64,000 nt of DNA from Cervus elaphus (taxonomy: Eukaryota > Chordata > Mammalia > Artiodactyla > Cervidae). Where the stretch lies: NCBI RefSeq assembly GCF_910594005.1, contig NW_025316735.1, positions 299,280 to 363,279 of the forward strand. The letters are read 5' to 3'. The translations under genes and the position numbers were made by a program. The notes under the pieces were generated by a model. That model ran no database searches, was not told the origin of the DNA, and was given only the letters and a program-made list of their open reading frames with translations. Numbering within the stretch: position 1 is the first letter of the stretch; the number at the start of each line of letters is the position of its first letter. This document shows, piece after piece, positions 55,401 through 58,250 of this stretch.

Positions 55401-57004
55401 TGGAATTCCCAATACAAAGGCAGAGTGCGGCTGTGCAGAGTGAGATGGTCATGTCGTCTCCTGGTAGGGGGCAGGGCAGACTGGGGGCAGGGGGCGGGGC
55501 GGGCACGAACCTTTATCCTTAATCCAGGCCTCTTGGACTTCTTGAAATTAGGGAGAAACCAGGATTTTTACCTTGACACTTAGGAAGAGCCCTCCACAGA
55601 CAGGGGTGGGAAGAAGATATGCCAAAGCCAAACAAAATTATTTTCAATAATGGAACTTGAGGAAGTAAAGTTGGAATGAATGTGTCCTAAATTCAGATTC
55701 TATGAAGGGTCTGGCTAGGGGTGGGAAGTGAAGGGAGCAGTGGAAACTGTGACAAATAGTAACCTACCAGCTGGCTCTGAAGGACCTGTTACCATAGACA
55801 ATGTAACCTGTAGGAATAAGAGTGCCAGCATGCCAGGGCTTTTTAAGGGATGTTTATGTTTCCCAGTTTTTATAGCAATTTCCAAAAGCTCAGTGTGGGC
55901 CAAACAACATATCTGTGTGCCTCCAGTTTACAACTCTAGGTGATAGAGGAAATCAACACAGTTTTCACTAATATTGATTGGGCAATGGGCTGCCTCCTGT
56001 ATTCTGCCTTAGATGCTGGGGATGCAAGTAAAGAAAATAGACACAGACCTTGCTTGCCCTCTGGTGGTTTCATCCTTAAATTGACACAGTTACTGAAAGT
56101 TGTCATTTCTCCAAACATGGAAGGCAAGATGCATGGACTGGGCCCCTTGGAATAAAACCCAACCTTGGTGTATCGTTTGGGCACATCCTATGATTTGCCC
56201 TAAACAGAGGTAATAGCTGATGCCTACAAACAGCTTTCCTAGAACAGTGCTGAGAACCAGCCAGAAACACACTGGAAGCATTCTTGACACCTTTAACCAG
56301 GGCAGTGGAAGTAGCCGGTCCTCACAAATCATCCTGCTTGGGAGCTGAAGCCTCTAGCAGCATCTTATGCAAAACCCACACCGATGACTCAGATTTCTTG
56401 GTCCTGACTTGATATTGGAGATGGCAGGAGTGCCTGGAGGGAAGCCAGAAAGTGTGGAGCAGATGGGGAATGTGTCTTGGCCTTCCCACATGAGTCACGG
56501 GACTGCAATCCCAGAGCCTCAGGTTTTATAAACAGGCCTGTTCTCCAGTGCTGGGCCTGGTGCCCCTAGCGCTGCAGAGAGAGGACCAGAACAATGAGGG
56601 AACACATTTCTGCCTCCAAGAGGTGATTTTCTGTGATGAGGACCAGAGGCTGGGGGAACTCATGCTGACAGACCTGGCCAGGGGCTCAGATCTGGCGAGA
56701 GGTTGATAGGTGCGGGGTGGGACTCGGCTGGGGCTTCTGCTATCAGGCAGGGCGGGGGTGGGGAGGGGTGGGCATGTCCAGCAATGACCTGCTCCAGGAG
56801 TGACCAGGTCTCTCTCCCTTCCAGGACTACTTGGACCTGGCCGTGTCCACCCCATCCGACTCACTGTTGTATGATGATGGCCTGTCAGAGGAGGAGACAC
56901 CCCTGGGGGACTGTAATAATGTTCCCCTCCCTCGCACCCTCCCCTCCACATGGATTGAAAACAAACTCTATGGTAGAATTTCACATGCATTTACTAGATT
57001 CTAG
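8054..57004 (+). CDS. RET: RET receptor tyrosine kinase, exons 1-19 with RET9 end; frame broken in exons 2 and 18
   Basis: RET is the transmembrane tyrosine kinase that signals for GDNF-family ligands bound to GFRalpha co-receptors, and is needed for enteric nervous system and kidney development. Nineteen exons are visible: 8054-8123, 29903-30166, 31971-32258, 34622-34863, 36153-36348, 37629-37828, 39955-40213, 40928-41053, 42573-42683, 43500-43622, 44573-44838, 47316-47463, 48884-48991, 50187-50401, 50484-50606, 52722-52792, 54063-54200, 55248-55351 and 56825-57004 (through the RET9 stop). Lengths equal those I recall for human RET except exon 1 (-3), exon 10 (+3), exon 11 (+9) and exon 18 (+4). 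Every junction keeps phase and has GT/AG ends. Ignoring the lesions the RET9 product would be about 1,075 residues, against 1,072 in human. TAG at 30037 would stop translation at codon 69, and a 4-nt insertion in exon 18 gives TAA at 55330. The identity is certain; whether the lesions are real is not. Confidence 0.97.
8124..15261 (+). other. RET: RET intron 1, first part
   Basis: The GC-rich island fades by about 8480. The rest is mostly unique-looking intronic DNA. A possible MIR fragment lies at 11700-11800, CA-rich patches at 10380-10450, and an A17-type tract near 14278. No gene is supported on either strand. Confidence 0.7.
15634..15690. mobile_element. Short mariner-type MITE remnant inside L1
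   Basis: ATTGGGTTGGCCAGGAAGTT and the facing AGGGCCAAT resemble the terminal inverted repeats of the hairpin at 18308-18389, but shortened and diverged. The surrounding L1 text is interrupted here at a TA. Confidence 0.65.
15869..15914 (+). repeat. 23-bp tandem duplication within L1
   Basis: CTTTTCTGAGGAACTGCCAA plus GCT appears twice in direct succession, although the L1 family has it once. Confidence 0.9.
16216..17555 (+). other. RET: RET intron 1, segment with poly-A-ended insert
   Basis: No gene is recognised. AATAAA at 17227-17232 lies 15 bases before an A18 tract (17248-17265), which looks like the 3' end of a retro-inserted transcript or unrecognised retroelement. Its 5' limit is not clear. 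Confidence 0.5.
17556..17700 (-). mobile_element. Bov-tA/BovA SINE fragment, reverse orientation
   Basis: The reverse complement gives the SINE 3' two-thirds (CAACCCACGCCAGTATTCTT, CCATGGACAGAGGAGCCTGG). It is preceded at 17515-17555 by a TG/CA-rich tract of the kind that marks these tails. Confidence 0.9.
18140..18295. mobile_element. Possible MIR fragment
   Basis: CTTGGGCAAGG, CTCTCTGCCTTGGTTTCC and the later GTGATGCACGTGAAGCATTT fit MIR in order, with gaps. Confidence 0.55.
18308..18389 (+). mobile_element. Mariner-type MITE hairpin, miR-2284/2285-like
   Basis: An 82-bp near-perfect inverted repeat: ATTGGCTTGCCAAAAAGTTC at the 5' end faces GACCTTTTTGGCCAACCCAA at the 3' end, with arms of roughly 30-35 bases and a short loop around 18342-18352. 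The arm reading AAAGTTCGTTTGGGTTTTT is typical, as I recall, of the ruminant miR-2284/2285 family, which derives from such elements. Whether this copy is processed is unknown. Confidence 0.8.
18393..18602 (-). mobile_element. Bov-tA/BovA SINE, reverse orientation
   Basis: Nearly full length. The complement shows the GGGCTTCCC-type head, a box B around the GGTTCGATCC segment, and the CATGGACAGAGGAGTCTGAT and GTTGCAAAGAGTTGGAT 3' parts. It directly follows the mariner hairpin. Confidence 0.93.
18603..21608 (+). other. RET: RET intron 1, middle part
   Basis: No gene is recognised. The only clear repeat is the GATGGTG minisatellite at 20460-20795. The unique-looking block at 18880-19110 lies roughly where the human intron 1 enhancer would fall by distance; no motif proves this. 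Confidence 0.55.
20460..20795 (+). repeat. GATGGTG-type imperfect minisatellite
   Basis: Degenerate repeats of GATGGTGGTGAT with GGGTG variations run for about 330 bases. It is strongly G-rich on the + strand, with almost no C. Confidence 0.9.
21609..21738 (+). mobile_element. Ruminant tRNA-derived SINE with poly-A tail
   Basis: The head is GACTTCCCTGGTGGTCCAGT, the middle CAGTCCTGGTCCAGGAACTT, and the end an uninterrupted run of A. Full-length copy. Confidence 0.93.
22163..22378 (+). mobile_element. Bov-tA/BovA SINE
   Basis: GGGCTTCCCAGTTGGCACAG, then ATTCAATCCCTGGGTCGGG, ACAGAGGAGCCTGGCAGGCT and GAGTTGGACATGACTGA follow in the standard order, ending in CACACACACA. Confidence 0.94.
22379..28549 (+). 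other. RET: RET intron 1, late part
   Basis: No exon, RNA gene or clear mobile element is recognised. Long minus-strand open frames (for example 23584-24213) lack protein-like composition. A pyrimidine-rich patch lies at 27965-28030. Confidence 0.6.
28550..29205 (+). mobile_element. Old L1 3' fragment
   Basis: L1M-type phrases are recognisable: CCCCATCAAGATATGAAACA, TTTGATTTCTGTCACC, GGTTCCATGGTGTGATGGAC, TGGCTCTGTGAATAA, GACATATGTTTTCATTTTTC and AAATGGAGTGGAATTT. The copy is diverged and ends at the adjacent SINE. Confidence 0.88.
29228..29450 (+). mobile_element. Bov-tA/BovA SINE in late intron 1
   Basis: GGGGCTTCCCAGGTGGAACT through GAGTTGGACACGACTGAAGT in standard order. It lies about 450 bases before exon 2. 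Confidence 0.94.
29903..30166 (+). CDS. RET: RET exon 2: first cadherin-like domain, with in-frame TAG
   Basis: The acceptor is CCCACAG and the donor GTAAGG. The length is 264 nt, as in human. It encodes the start of cadherin-like domain 1 (PLGLYFSRDAYWEKLYVDQ onward). The reading frame meets TAG at 30037-30039, where human has CAG (Gln) in FRLGQHLY. After the stop the same frame continues with conserved RET sequence (HLYSAYHTRLHENDW, then LYLNQSLDHSSWEKL). This is therefore a single C-to-T type difference in an otherwise conserved exon. The exon is 88 codons long, so skipping it would keep the downstream frame. Confidence 0.95.
31278..31390 (+). mobile_element. Ruminant tRNA-derived SINE
   Basis: GGAATTCCCTGGGGGTCCCG head, GGTTCAGTCCCTGGTCAGGG middle and AACTAAGATCCCACAAGC end, with a short A-rich tail. 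Confidence 0.9.
31400..31545 (+). mobile_element. Artiodactyl L1 3' fragment
   Basis: TTTTTAATTGAGGGATAATT, AATGAATCAGCCATAGGTAT and ACATATGTCCCCTCCCTCTT match the 3' end of ruminant L1 as remembered. Confidence 0.85.
31971..32258 (+). CDS. RET: RET exon 3: cadherin-like domains 1-2
   Basis: The exon is 288 nt, with acceptor CTGCAG and donor GTGAGT. It encodes FLSPTSLREGECQWPGC and later CFPESGLSFRIRENRPPG, which match the cysteine-bearing end of cadherin-like domain 1. An N-glycosylation site (NVS) lies near the 3' end. The frame is open throughout. It belongs to the extracellular part that contacts the ligand and co-receptor complex. Confidence 0.96.
32259..34621 (+). other. RET: RET intron 3
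   Basis: It holds a Bov-tA SINE at 33788-33990 and old repeat-like text near 32360-32480 (AGGCATGGTTCTAGGGACCA, AACAGTGAACAAG). Nothing coding is seen. Confidence 0.65.
33788..33990 (+). mobile_element. Bov-tA/BovA SINE
   Basis: GGGGCTTCCCTGGTGGCTCA, GGTTCAATCCCTGGGTTGGG and CATGGGGTCGCAGAGTCAGA in order. Full length, low divergence. Confidence 0.95.
34622..34863 (+). CDS. RET: RET exon 4: cadherin-like domain 2 and calcium site
   Basis: The exon is 242 nt in the expected phase and ends in FKRKE. It contains VTVYDEDDSAPTF, the acidic motif that helps bind calcium between cadherin-like domains 2 and 3, a site RET folding depends on. The acceptor is GCTCAG. The donor reads GAG|GTGCCT, which is weaker than the GTRAGT consensus. 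Confidence 0.95.
34864..36152 (+). other. RET: RET intron 4
   Basis: No repeat or gene is recognised. A CpG- and GC-rich patch lies at about 35370-35470. Confidence 0.6.
36153..36348 (+). CDS. RET: RET exon 5: cadherin-like domain 3
   Basis: The exon is 196 nt, acceptor TTTGCAG, donor GTAAGA. It encodes [20 protein letters not shown] and, later, HMPNETLAQANGSFVRATV, with two N-glycosylation sites (NET and NGS). The frame is open and ends one base into a codon. The segment between GDA and TFRVEH differs most from human RET. Confidence 0.95.
36349..37628 (+). other. RET: RET intron 5
   Basis: Only a short (AC)n tract at about 37351-37372 and a C10 run near 36677 stand out. Nothing else is recognised. 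Confidence 0.6.
37629..37828 (+). CDS. RET: RET exon 6: cadherin-like domains 3-4
   Basis: The exon is 200 nt with acceptor CCTGCAG and donor GTGAGC. It encodes LVLNQSLPISESWAVQLAVL, then VNDSDFQG and LHFNVSVLPISLSLPS, ending in SRRAHRFAQ. Three N-glycosylation sites (NQS, NDS, NVS) are visible. The frame is open and ends in phase 0. Confidence 0.95.
37829..39954 (+). other. RET: RET intron 6
   Basis: Mostly unrecognised. It contains one copy (38812-38945) of a segment that recurs in intron 8. Confidence 0.6.
38812..38945 (+). repeat. Duplicated segment, intron 6 copy
   Basis: AGAGCCAGGCAGTGGGGAGG, GTGATGAGGGCTGAG and CCCTGCCAGCCTCTG recur with few changes at 41062-41190. The best-matched core is about 95 bases in the same orientation. 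Confidence 0.8.
39955..40213 (+). CDS. RET: RET exon 7: cadherin-like domain 4
   Basis: The exon is 259 nt with acceptor TGCCTAG and donor GTGAGT. It encodes IGKVCVENCQEFSGIQVQY, then TSAEDTSGTLFVNDTEAL and QAQALLLVTVEG, matching cadherin-like domain 4. Two cysteines near the start and N-glycosylation sites NCS and NDT are kept. I chose the donor at 40214 rather than any nearby GT because it gives the human exon length and phase. Confidence 0.95.
40214..40927 (+). other. RET: RET intron 7
   Basis: Nothing beyond the splice signals and ordinary intronic sequence is recognised. Confidence 0.6.
40928..41053 (+). CDS. RET: RET exon 8: start of cysteine-rich domain
   Basis: The exon is 126 nt with acceptor CCCCTAG and donor GTAGGC. 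It encodes GCPLSCVVSK, then ECEECGGLGSLTGRCEWRQG: six cysteines of the membrane-proximal cysteine-rich domain that contacts the ligand. Frame and phase agree with both neighbours. Confidence 0.95.
41062..41190 (+). repeat. Duplicated segment, intron 8 copy
   Basis: AGAGCCAGGCGGTGGGGAGT, GTGATGGGGGCTGAG and CCCTGCCAGCCTCTG match the intron 6 segment at 38812-38945. It starts a few bases after exon 8. Confidence 0.8.
41466..41670 (-). mobile_element. Bov-tA/BovA SINE, reverse orientation
   Basis: AGTGTTAGTCGCTCACTCGT, GACTGTAGCCCACCAGGCTC and AAGAATACTGGAGTGG are the complement of the SINE 3' half; the head lies at the right end. Confidence 0.93.
41690..41945 (+). mobile_element. Artiodactyl L1 3' fragment
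   Basis: TATATTGGAGCATAGTTGAT, CAGTTTCCAGTGTACAGCAT and CCATGTGCTATACAGTAGGT are typical of the ruminant L1 3' UTR. Confidence 0.88.
42573..42683 (+). CDS. RET: RET exon 9: cysteine-rich domain
   Basis: The exon is 111 nt with acceptor TTGTAG and donor GTAAGC. It encodes ITRNFSTCSPSIRTCPDGHC and NICPQDCL, so it carries cysteines of the cysteine-rich domain and the NFS glycosylation site. It ends one base into the Arg codon completed by exon 10. Confidence 0.95.
42684..43499 (+). other. RET: RET intron 9
   Basis: It contains one full SINE (43103-43313). AATAAA at 42848 is intronic and has no sign of use. Confidence 0.65.
43103..43313 (+). mobile_element. Bov-tA/BovA SINE in intron 9
   Basis: GGGGCTTCCCAGATGGCGCT through CAAAGAGTCGACCTGACTGA in standard order. 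Confidence 0.94.
43500..43622 (+). CDS. RET: RET exon 10: cysteine-rich domain, one extra glycine codon
   Basis: The acceptor TCCTCAG is followed by RGGSIIGGHEPGERRGIKAG and then FGICNCFPEKKKCFCEPED. The four cysteines equivalent to human 609, 611, 618 and 620, which are hereditary cancer hot spots when mutated in people, are all present. The exon is 123 nt, 3 more than human, from an extra Gly codon after the first Arg. The donor GTGCAT is non-optimal. Confidence 0.94.
43623..44572 (+). other. RET: RET intron 10
   Basis: It holds a reverse SINE with a long T tract (43826-43947) and possible MIR text around 44310-44445. Nothing coding is seen. Confidence 0.65.
43826..43947 (-). mobile_element. 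Ruminant tRNA-derived SINE, reverse orientation
   Basis: A T20 tract (reverse poly-A) is followed by the complement of GGGAATTC and TTGGTGGTCCAGCAGTTAG and the CAATCCCTGGTTGGGCACC-like box. Complete copy. Confidence 0.9.
44573..44838 (+). CDS. RET: RET exon 11: last extracellular cysteines, membrane helix, juxtamembrane
   Basis: The exon starts DTLRDDLCCTVI. Human RET has Cys at 630 and 634 and Arg at 635; here the codons are CGT (Arg), TGC and TGC (Cys). The membrane helix follows (AAVVFSIVSVLLSVLLSTFC) and contains a tandem 12-bp repeat at 44635-44658 that doubles SVLL. The juxtamembrane part continues HRYRKNAHKPPIASAEMTF, SYSSSGACRPSLDSMENQVS and DTFKIP. Length is 266 nt against 257 in human, and the donor is GTGAGG. 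Confidence 0.95.
44839..47315 (+). other. RET: RET intron 11
   Basis: It holds a SINE fragment at 46150-46243, possible MIR text at 45915-46020 and a G13 run near 45832-45844. A 287-codon open frame on the - strand (46276-47139) shows no recognisable protein. Confidence 0.6.
46150..46243 (+). mobile_element. Bov-tA/BovA SINE 3' fragment
   Basis: GGAGGAAATGGCAACCCACT to AGTCAGACACGACTGCC covers the 3' half only; the tRNA-like head is missing. Confidence 0.88.
47316..47463 (+). CDS. RET: RET exon 12: kinase N-lobe, glycine loop and catalytic lysine
   Basis: The exon is 148 nt with acceptor ATGTAG and donor GTACGT. It encodes [20 protein letters not shown] and completes the ATP-binding glycine loop GEGEFGKV. 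The VAVKML motif holds the ATP-contacting lysine (codon 47451-47453, human Lys758). The frame is open and the residues needed for nucleotide binding are intact. Confidence 0.96.
47464..48883 (+). other. RET: RET intron 12
   Basis: No gene or clear repeat is recognised. Confidence 0.6.
48884..48991 (+). CDS. RET: RET exon 13: kinase N-lobe, helix C region
   Basis: The exon is 108 nt with acceptor TTTCAG and donor GTAAGA. It encodes ENASPSELWDLLSEFNLLKQ and VNHPQVIKLYGACSQD. Two residues differ from my memory of human and mouse RET: Trp in place of Arg after SEL (TGG at 48907-48909) and Gln in place of His in HPQV. The helix C glutamate region is kept. Confidence 0.95.
49431..49460. repeat. 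(GT)n microsatellite in intron 13
   Basis: About 15 uninterrupted GT units followed by GCATGTGCGCGTGGG. It is likely polymorphic. Confidence 0.95.
49828..50037 (+). mobile_element. Bov-tA/BovA SINE in intron 13
   Basis: GGAGCTTCCCAAGTGGCACT through GTCACAAAGAGTCAGACATG in the standard order. Ends 149 bases before exon 14. Confidence 0.94.
50187..50401 (+). CDS. RET: RET exon 14: hinge, gatekeeper and kinase insert
   Basis: The exon is 215 nt with acceptor CCCTAG and donor GTGCGT. It encodes PLLLIVEYAKYGSLQGFLRE. The gatekeeper valine (human Val804) is kept. The kinase insert follows (GSGGSRNSSYLDNLEEQ), then LTMGDLVSFAWQISQGIQYL. It is separated from exon 15 by only 82 bases. Confidence 0.96.
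50484..50606 (+). CDS. RET: RET exon 15: catalytic loop, DFG and activation loop
   Basis: The exon is 123 nt with acceptor CCACAG and donor GTACCA. It encodes LVHRDLAARNILVAEG, with the catalytic aspartate at 50496-50498, then the DFG motif (50550-50558). DVYEEDSYVKRSK contains the activation-loop tyrosines equivalent to human Tyr900 (50574) and Tyr905 (50589). All catalytic residues are intact. Confidence 0.97.
50607..52721 (+). other. RET: RET intron 15
   Basis: It holds a reverse SINE (51852-52062), a possible MIR fragment (51320-51400) and an AT-rich stretch at 51770-51840. The rest is unrecognised. Confidence 0.65.
51852..52062 (-). mobile_element. Bov-tA/BovA SINE, reverse orientation
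   Basis: TTGTTGTTTAATCGATCAGT, GTGTCTGACTCTTTGCGACC and the final CACTGAGCCACCAGGAAAGC read as the complement of a full SINE. Confidence 0.94.
52722..52792 (+). CDS. RET: RET exon 16: kinase P+1 loop
   Basis: The exon is 71 nt with acceptor TCCTTAG and donor GTGAGT. It encodes [20 protein letters not shown] and QSDV. The methionine equivalent to human Met918, the residue changed in MEN2B, is the wild-type ATG at 52743-52745. Confidence 0.96.
52793..54062 (+). other. RET: RET intron 16
   Basis: No gene is recognised. An AT-richer block at 53240-53660 (TTTTAAATAAAGTAGG, TTATTACTGTAAACGG) may be an old repeat that I cannot name. Confidence 0.55.
54063..54200 (+). CDS. RET: RET exon 17: kinase C-lobe
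   Basis: The exon is 138 nt with acceptor CTGCAG and donor GTGAGC. It encodes [20 protein letters not shown] and PPERLFNLLKTDYRMERPDN. KTDYR replaces the KTGHR I recall in human and mouse. The frame is open and enters exon 18 with two bases of the Met codon. Confidence 0.96.
54201..55247 (+). other. RET: RET intron 17
   Basis: Old repeat-like text (CCATTCATTCTACAAAGTCT, TGCCATGTGCCTGGC) lies near 54755-54830. The rest is unrecognised. Confidence 0.55.
55248..55351 (+). CDS. RET: RET exon 18: end of kinase domain, 4-nt insertion and stop
   Basis: The acceptor is CACCAG. It encodes YSLMLQCWKREPDKRPVFAD and ISKDL, the end of the kinase C-lobe. After the Leu codon the expected bases are replaced by a longer stretch holding TAGATATCTA (55322-55331), a perfect 10-bp palindrome. 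The exon is 104 nt against 100 in human, so the frame shifts and TAA follows at 55330-55332. Beyond it, AAGATGATGGTTAAG restores the usual MMVK sequence in the other frame, up to the GTGAGT donor at 55352. A product ending here would lose the whole tail, including Tyr1015 and Tyr1062. Confidence 0.94.
55352..56824 (+). other. RET: RET intron 18
   Basis: No gene or clear repeat is recognised. Confidence 0.6.
56825..57004 (+). CDS. RET: RET exon 19 with RET9 read-through tail
   Basis: The acceptor is TTCCAG. It encodes DYLDLAVSTPSDSLLYDDGL, then SEEETPLG and WIENKLYG. The docking tyrosines equivalent to human 1015 (56828) and 1062 (56969) are present. The exon 19 donor, G|GTAGAA, follows 56972. 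Reading through it gives RISHAFTRF and TAG at 57002-57004: the nine-residue RET9 ending. Splicing at the donor would instead join the RET51 exon, which is not seen before the window ends. Confidence 0.96.
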   Translation, partial: DYLDLAVSTPSDSLLYDDGLSEEETPLGDCNNVPLPRTLPSTWIENKLYGRISHAFTRF

Positions 57005-57253
57005 CCACGTTGTTCCTGCTCTCTGCACTGGCCTTACTCTCTGTAATGCTTTTTAAGAGTGTTTCTGGTTTGAATGAAACCAAAGTCTGCTCTGAACCTT
57101 TTTGTTTGTAAATGTCTGACTTTGCATCCATTTACATTTAGGCATTTTTTTTAAAACTATGTTTTTTTTAAAGGATGTGAAAATATGTGTGATGATCACA
57201 TTGCCCAGCAGCTTAAGATGATAGAGGAGAGGGCGGGGCAGAACTCTCAGGGG
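57005..57253 (+). other. RET: Start of RET9 3' untranslated region / intron 19
   Basis: CCAAAGTCTGCTCTGAACC, AAATGTCTGACTTTGCATCC and AGAACTCTCAGGGG resemble the human RET9 3' UTR as I remember it. No AATAAA is present before the tandem array begins. Confidence 0.75.
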
Positions 57254-57560
57254 ATTTTTTTTTTTTGGCTCCTCGCATTTTTCACACCTTTTCATGCTCC
57301 TCGCATTTTTCACACCTTTTCATGCTCCTCGTGTTTTTCTTGTTTTTTTTTTTTTTTTGCTCCTCGCATTTTTCACACCTTTTCATGCTCCTCCCATTTT
57401 TCACACATTTTCATGCTCCTCGTCTTTTTTTTTTTTTTGCTCCTCGTATTTTTCTCCCCTTTTCCTGCTCCTGGGATTTTTCACACTTTTCTTGCTCCTC
57501 GTATTTTCACACTTTTGATGCTCCTGTTATTTTTCATACTTTTCTGCTCCTCGTATTTTT
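57254..57560 (+). repeat. 28-bp monomer zone of the 3' array
   Basis: Consecutive monomers start with GCTCCTCG at 57268, 57296, 57324, 57359, 57387, 57415, 57439, 57467, 57494, 57520 and 57546. Most are 26-28 bp; the exceptions are changed by T-tract length. The consensus is close to GCTCCTCGCATTTTTCACAC plus CTTTTCAT. This zone lacks the five-monomer order seen further right. Confidence 0.93.
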
Positions 57561-58250
57561 CTGTTTTTTTTTTTTTTTTTTTGCTCTTCGTATTTTTCTC
57601 CCCTTTTCCTGCTCCTGGGATTTTTCACACTTTTCTTGCTCCTCGTATTTCCACACTTTTGATCCTCCTCTTATTTTCCCCCCTTGTCTGCTCCTAGTAT
57701 TTTTCTTTTTTTTTGCTCCTCGTATTCTTCTCCCCTTTTTCTTCTCCTCGTGTTTTTCCCGCTTTTCTTGCTCCTCGTATTTCCACACTTTTGATCCTCC
57801 TCTTATTTTCCCCCCTTGTCTGCTCCTCGTATTTGTCTTTTATTTTTATTTTTTTGCTCCTCGTATTGTTCTCCACTTTTTCTTCTCCTCGTGTTTTTCA
57901 CACTTTTCTTGCTCCTCGTATCTCCACACTTTTGATCCTCCTCTTATTTTCCCCCCTTGTCTGCTCCTCGAATTTTTCTTTTCTTTTTTTTTTTTGCTCC
58001 TCGTATTGTTCTCCCCTTTTTCTTCTCCTCGTGTTTTTCCCACTTTTCTTGCTCCTCGTATTTCCACACTTTTGACCCTCCTCTTATTTTTCCCCCTTGT
58101 CTGCTCCTCGTATTTTTCTTTTTCTTTTTTTTTTTTTGCTCCTCGTATTGTTCTCCCCTTTTTCTTCGCCTCGGGTTTTTCACACCTTTCTTGTTCCTCG
58201 TATTTCCACACTTTTGATCCTCCTCTGATTTTCCCCCCTTGTCTGCTCCT
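57561..58250 (+). repeat. Transitional five-monomer repeats
   Basis: Here the 28-bp monomers fall into a recurring order of five: a form with TTCTCCCC, a form with TTTTTCACAC, a form with TTTCCACACTTTTGAT, a form starting CCTCCTCTTATTTTCC, and a form followed by a variable T tract. Units are about 140-150 bp and differ mainly in the T tract. Confidence 0.88.

Noticed and set aside
8124..57004. RET as a processed or decayed pseudogene
   Set aside because: Introns, promoter island and splice sites are all present, and nearly every exon is intact.
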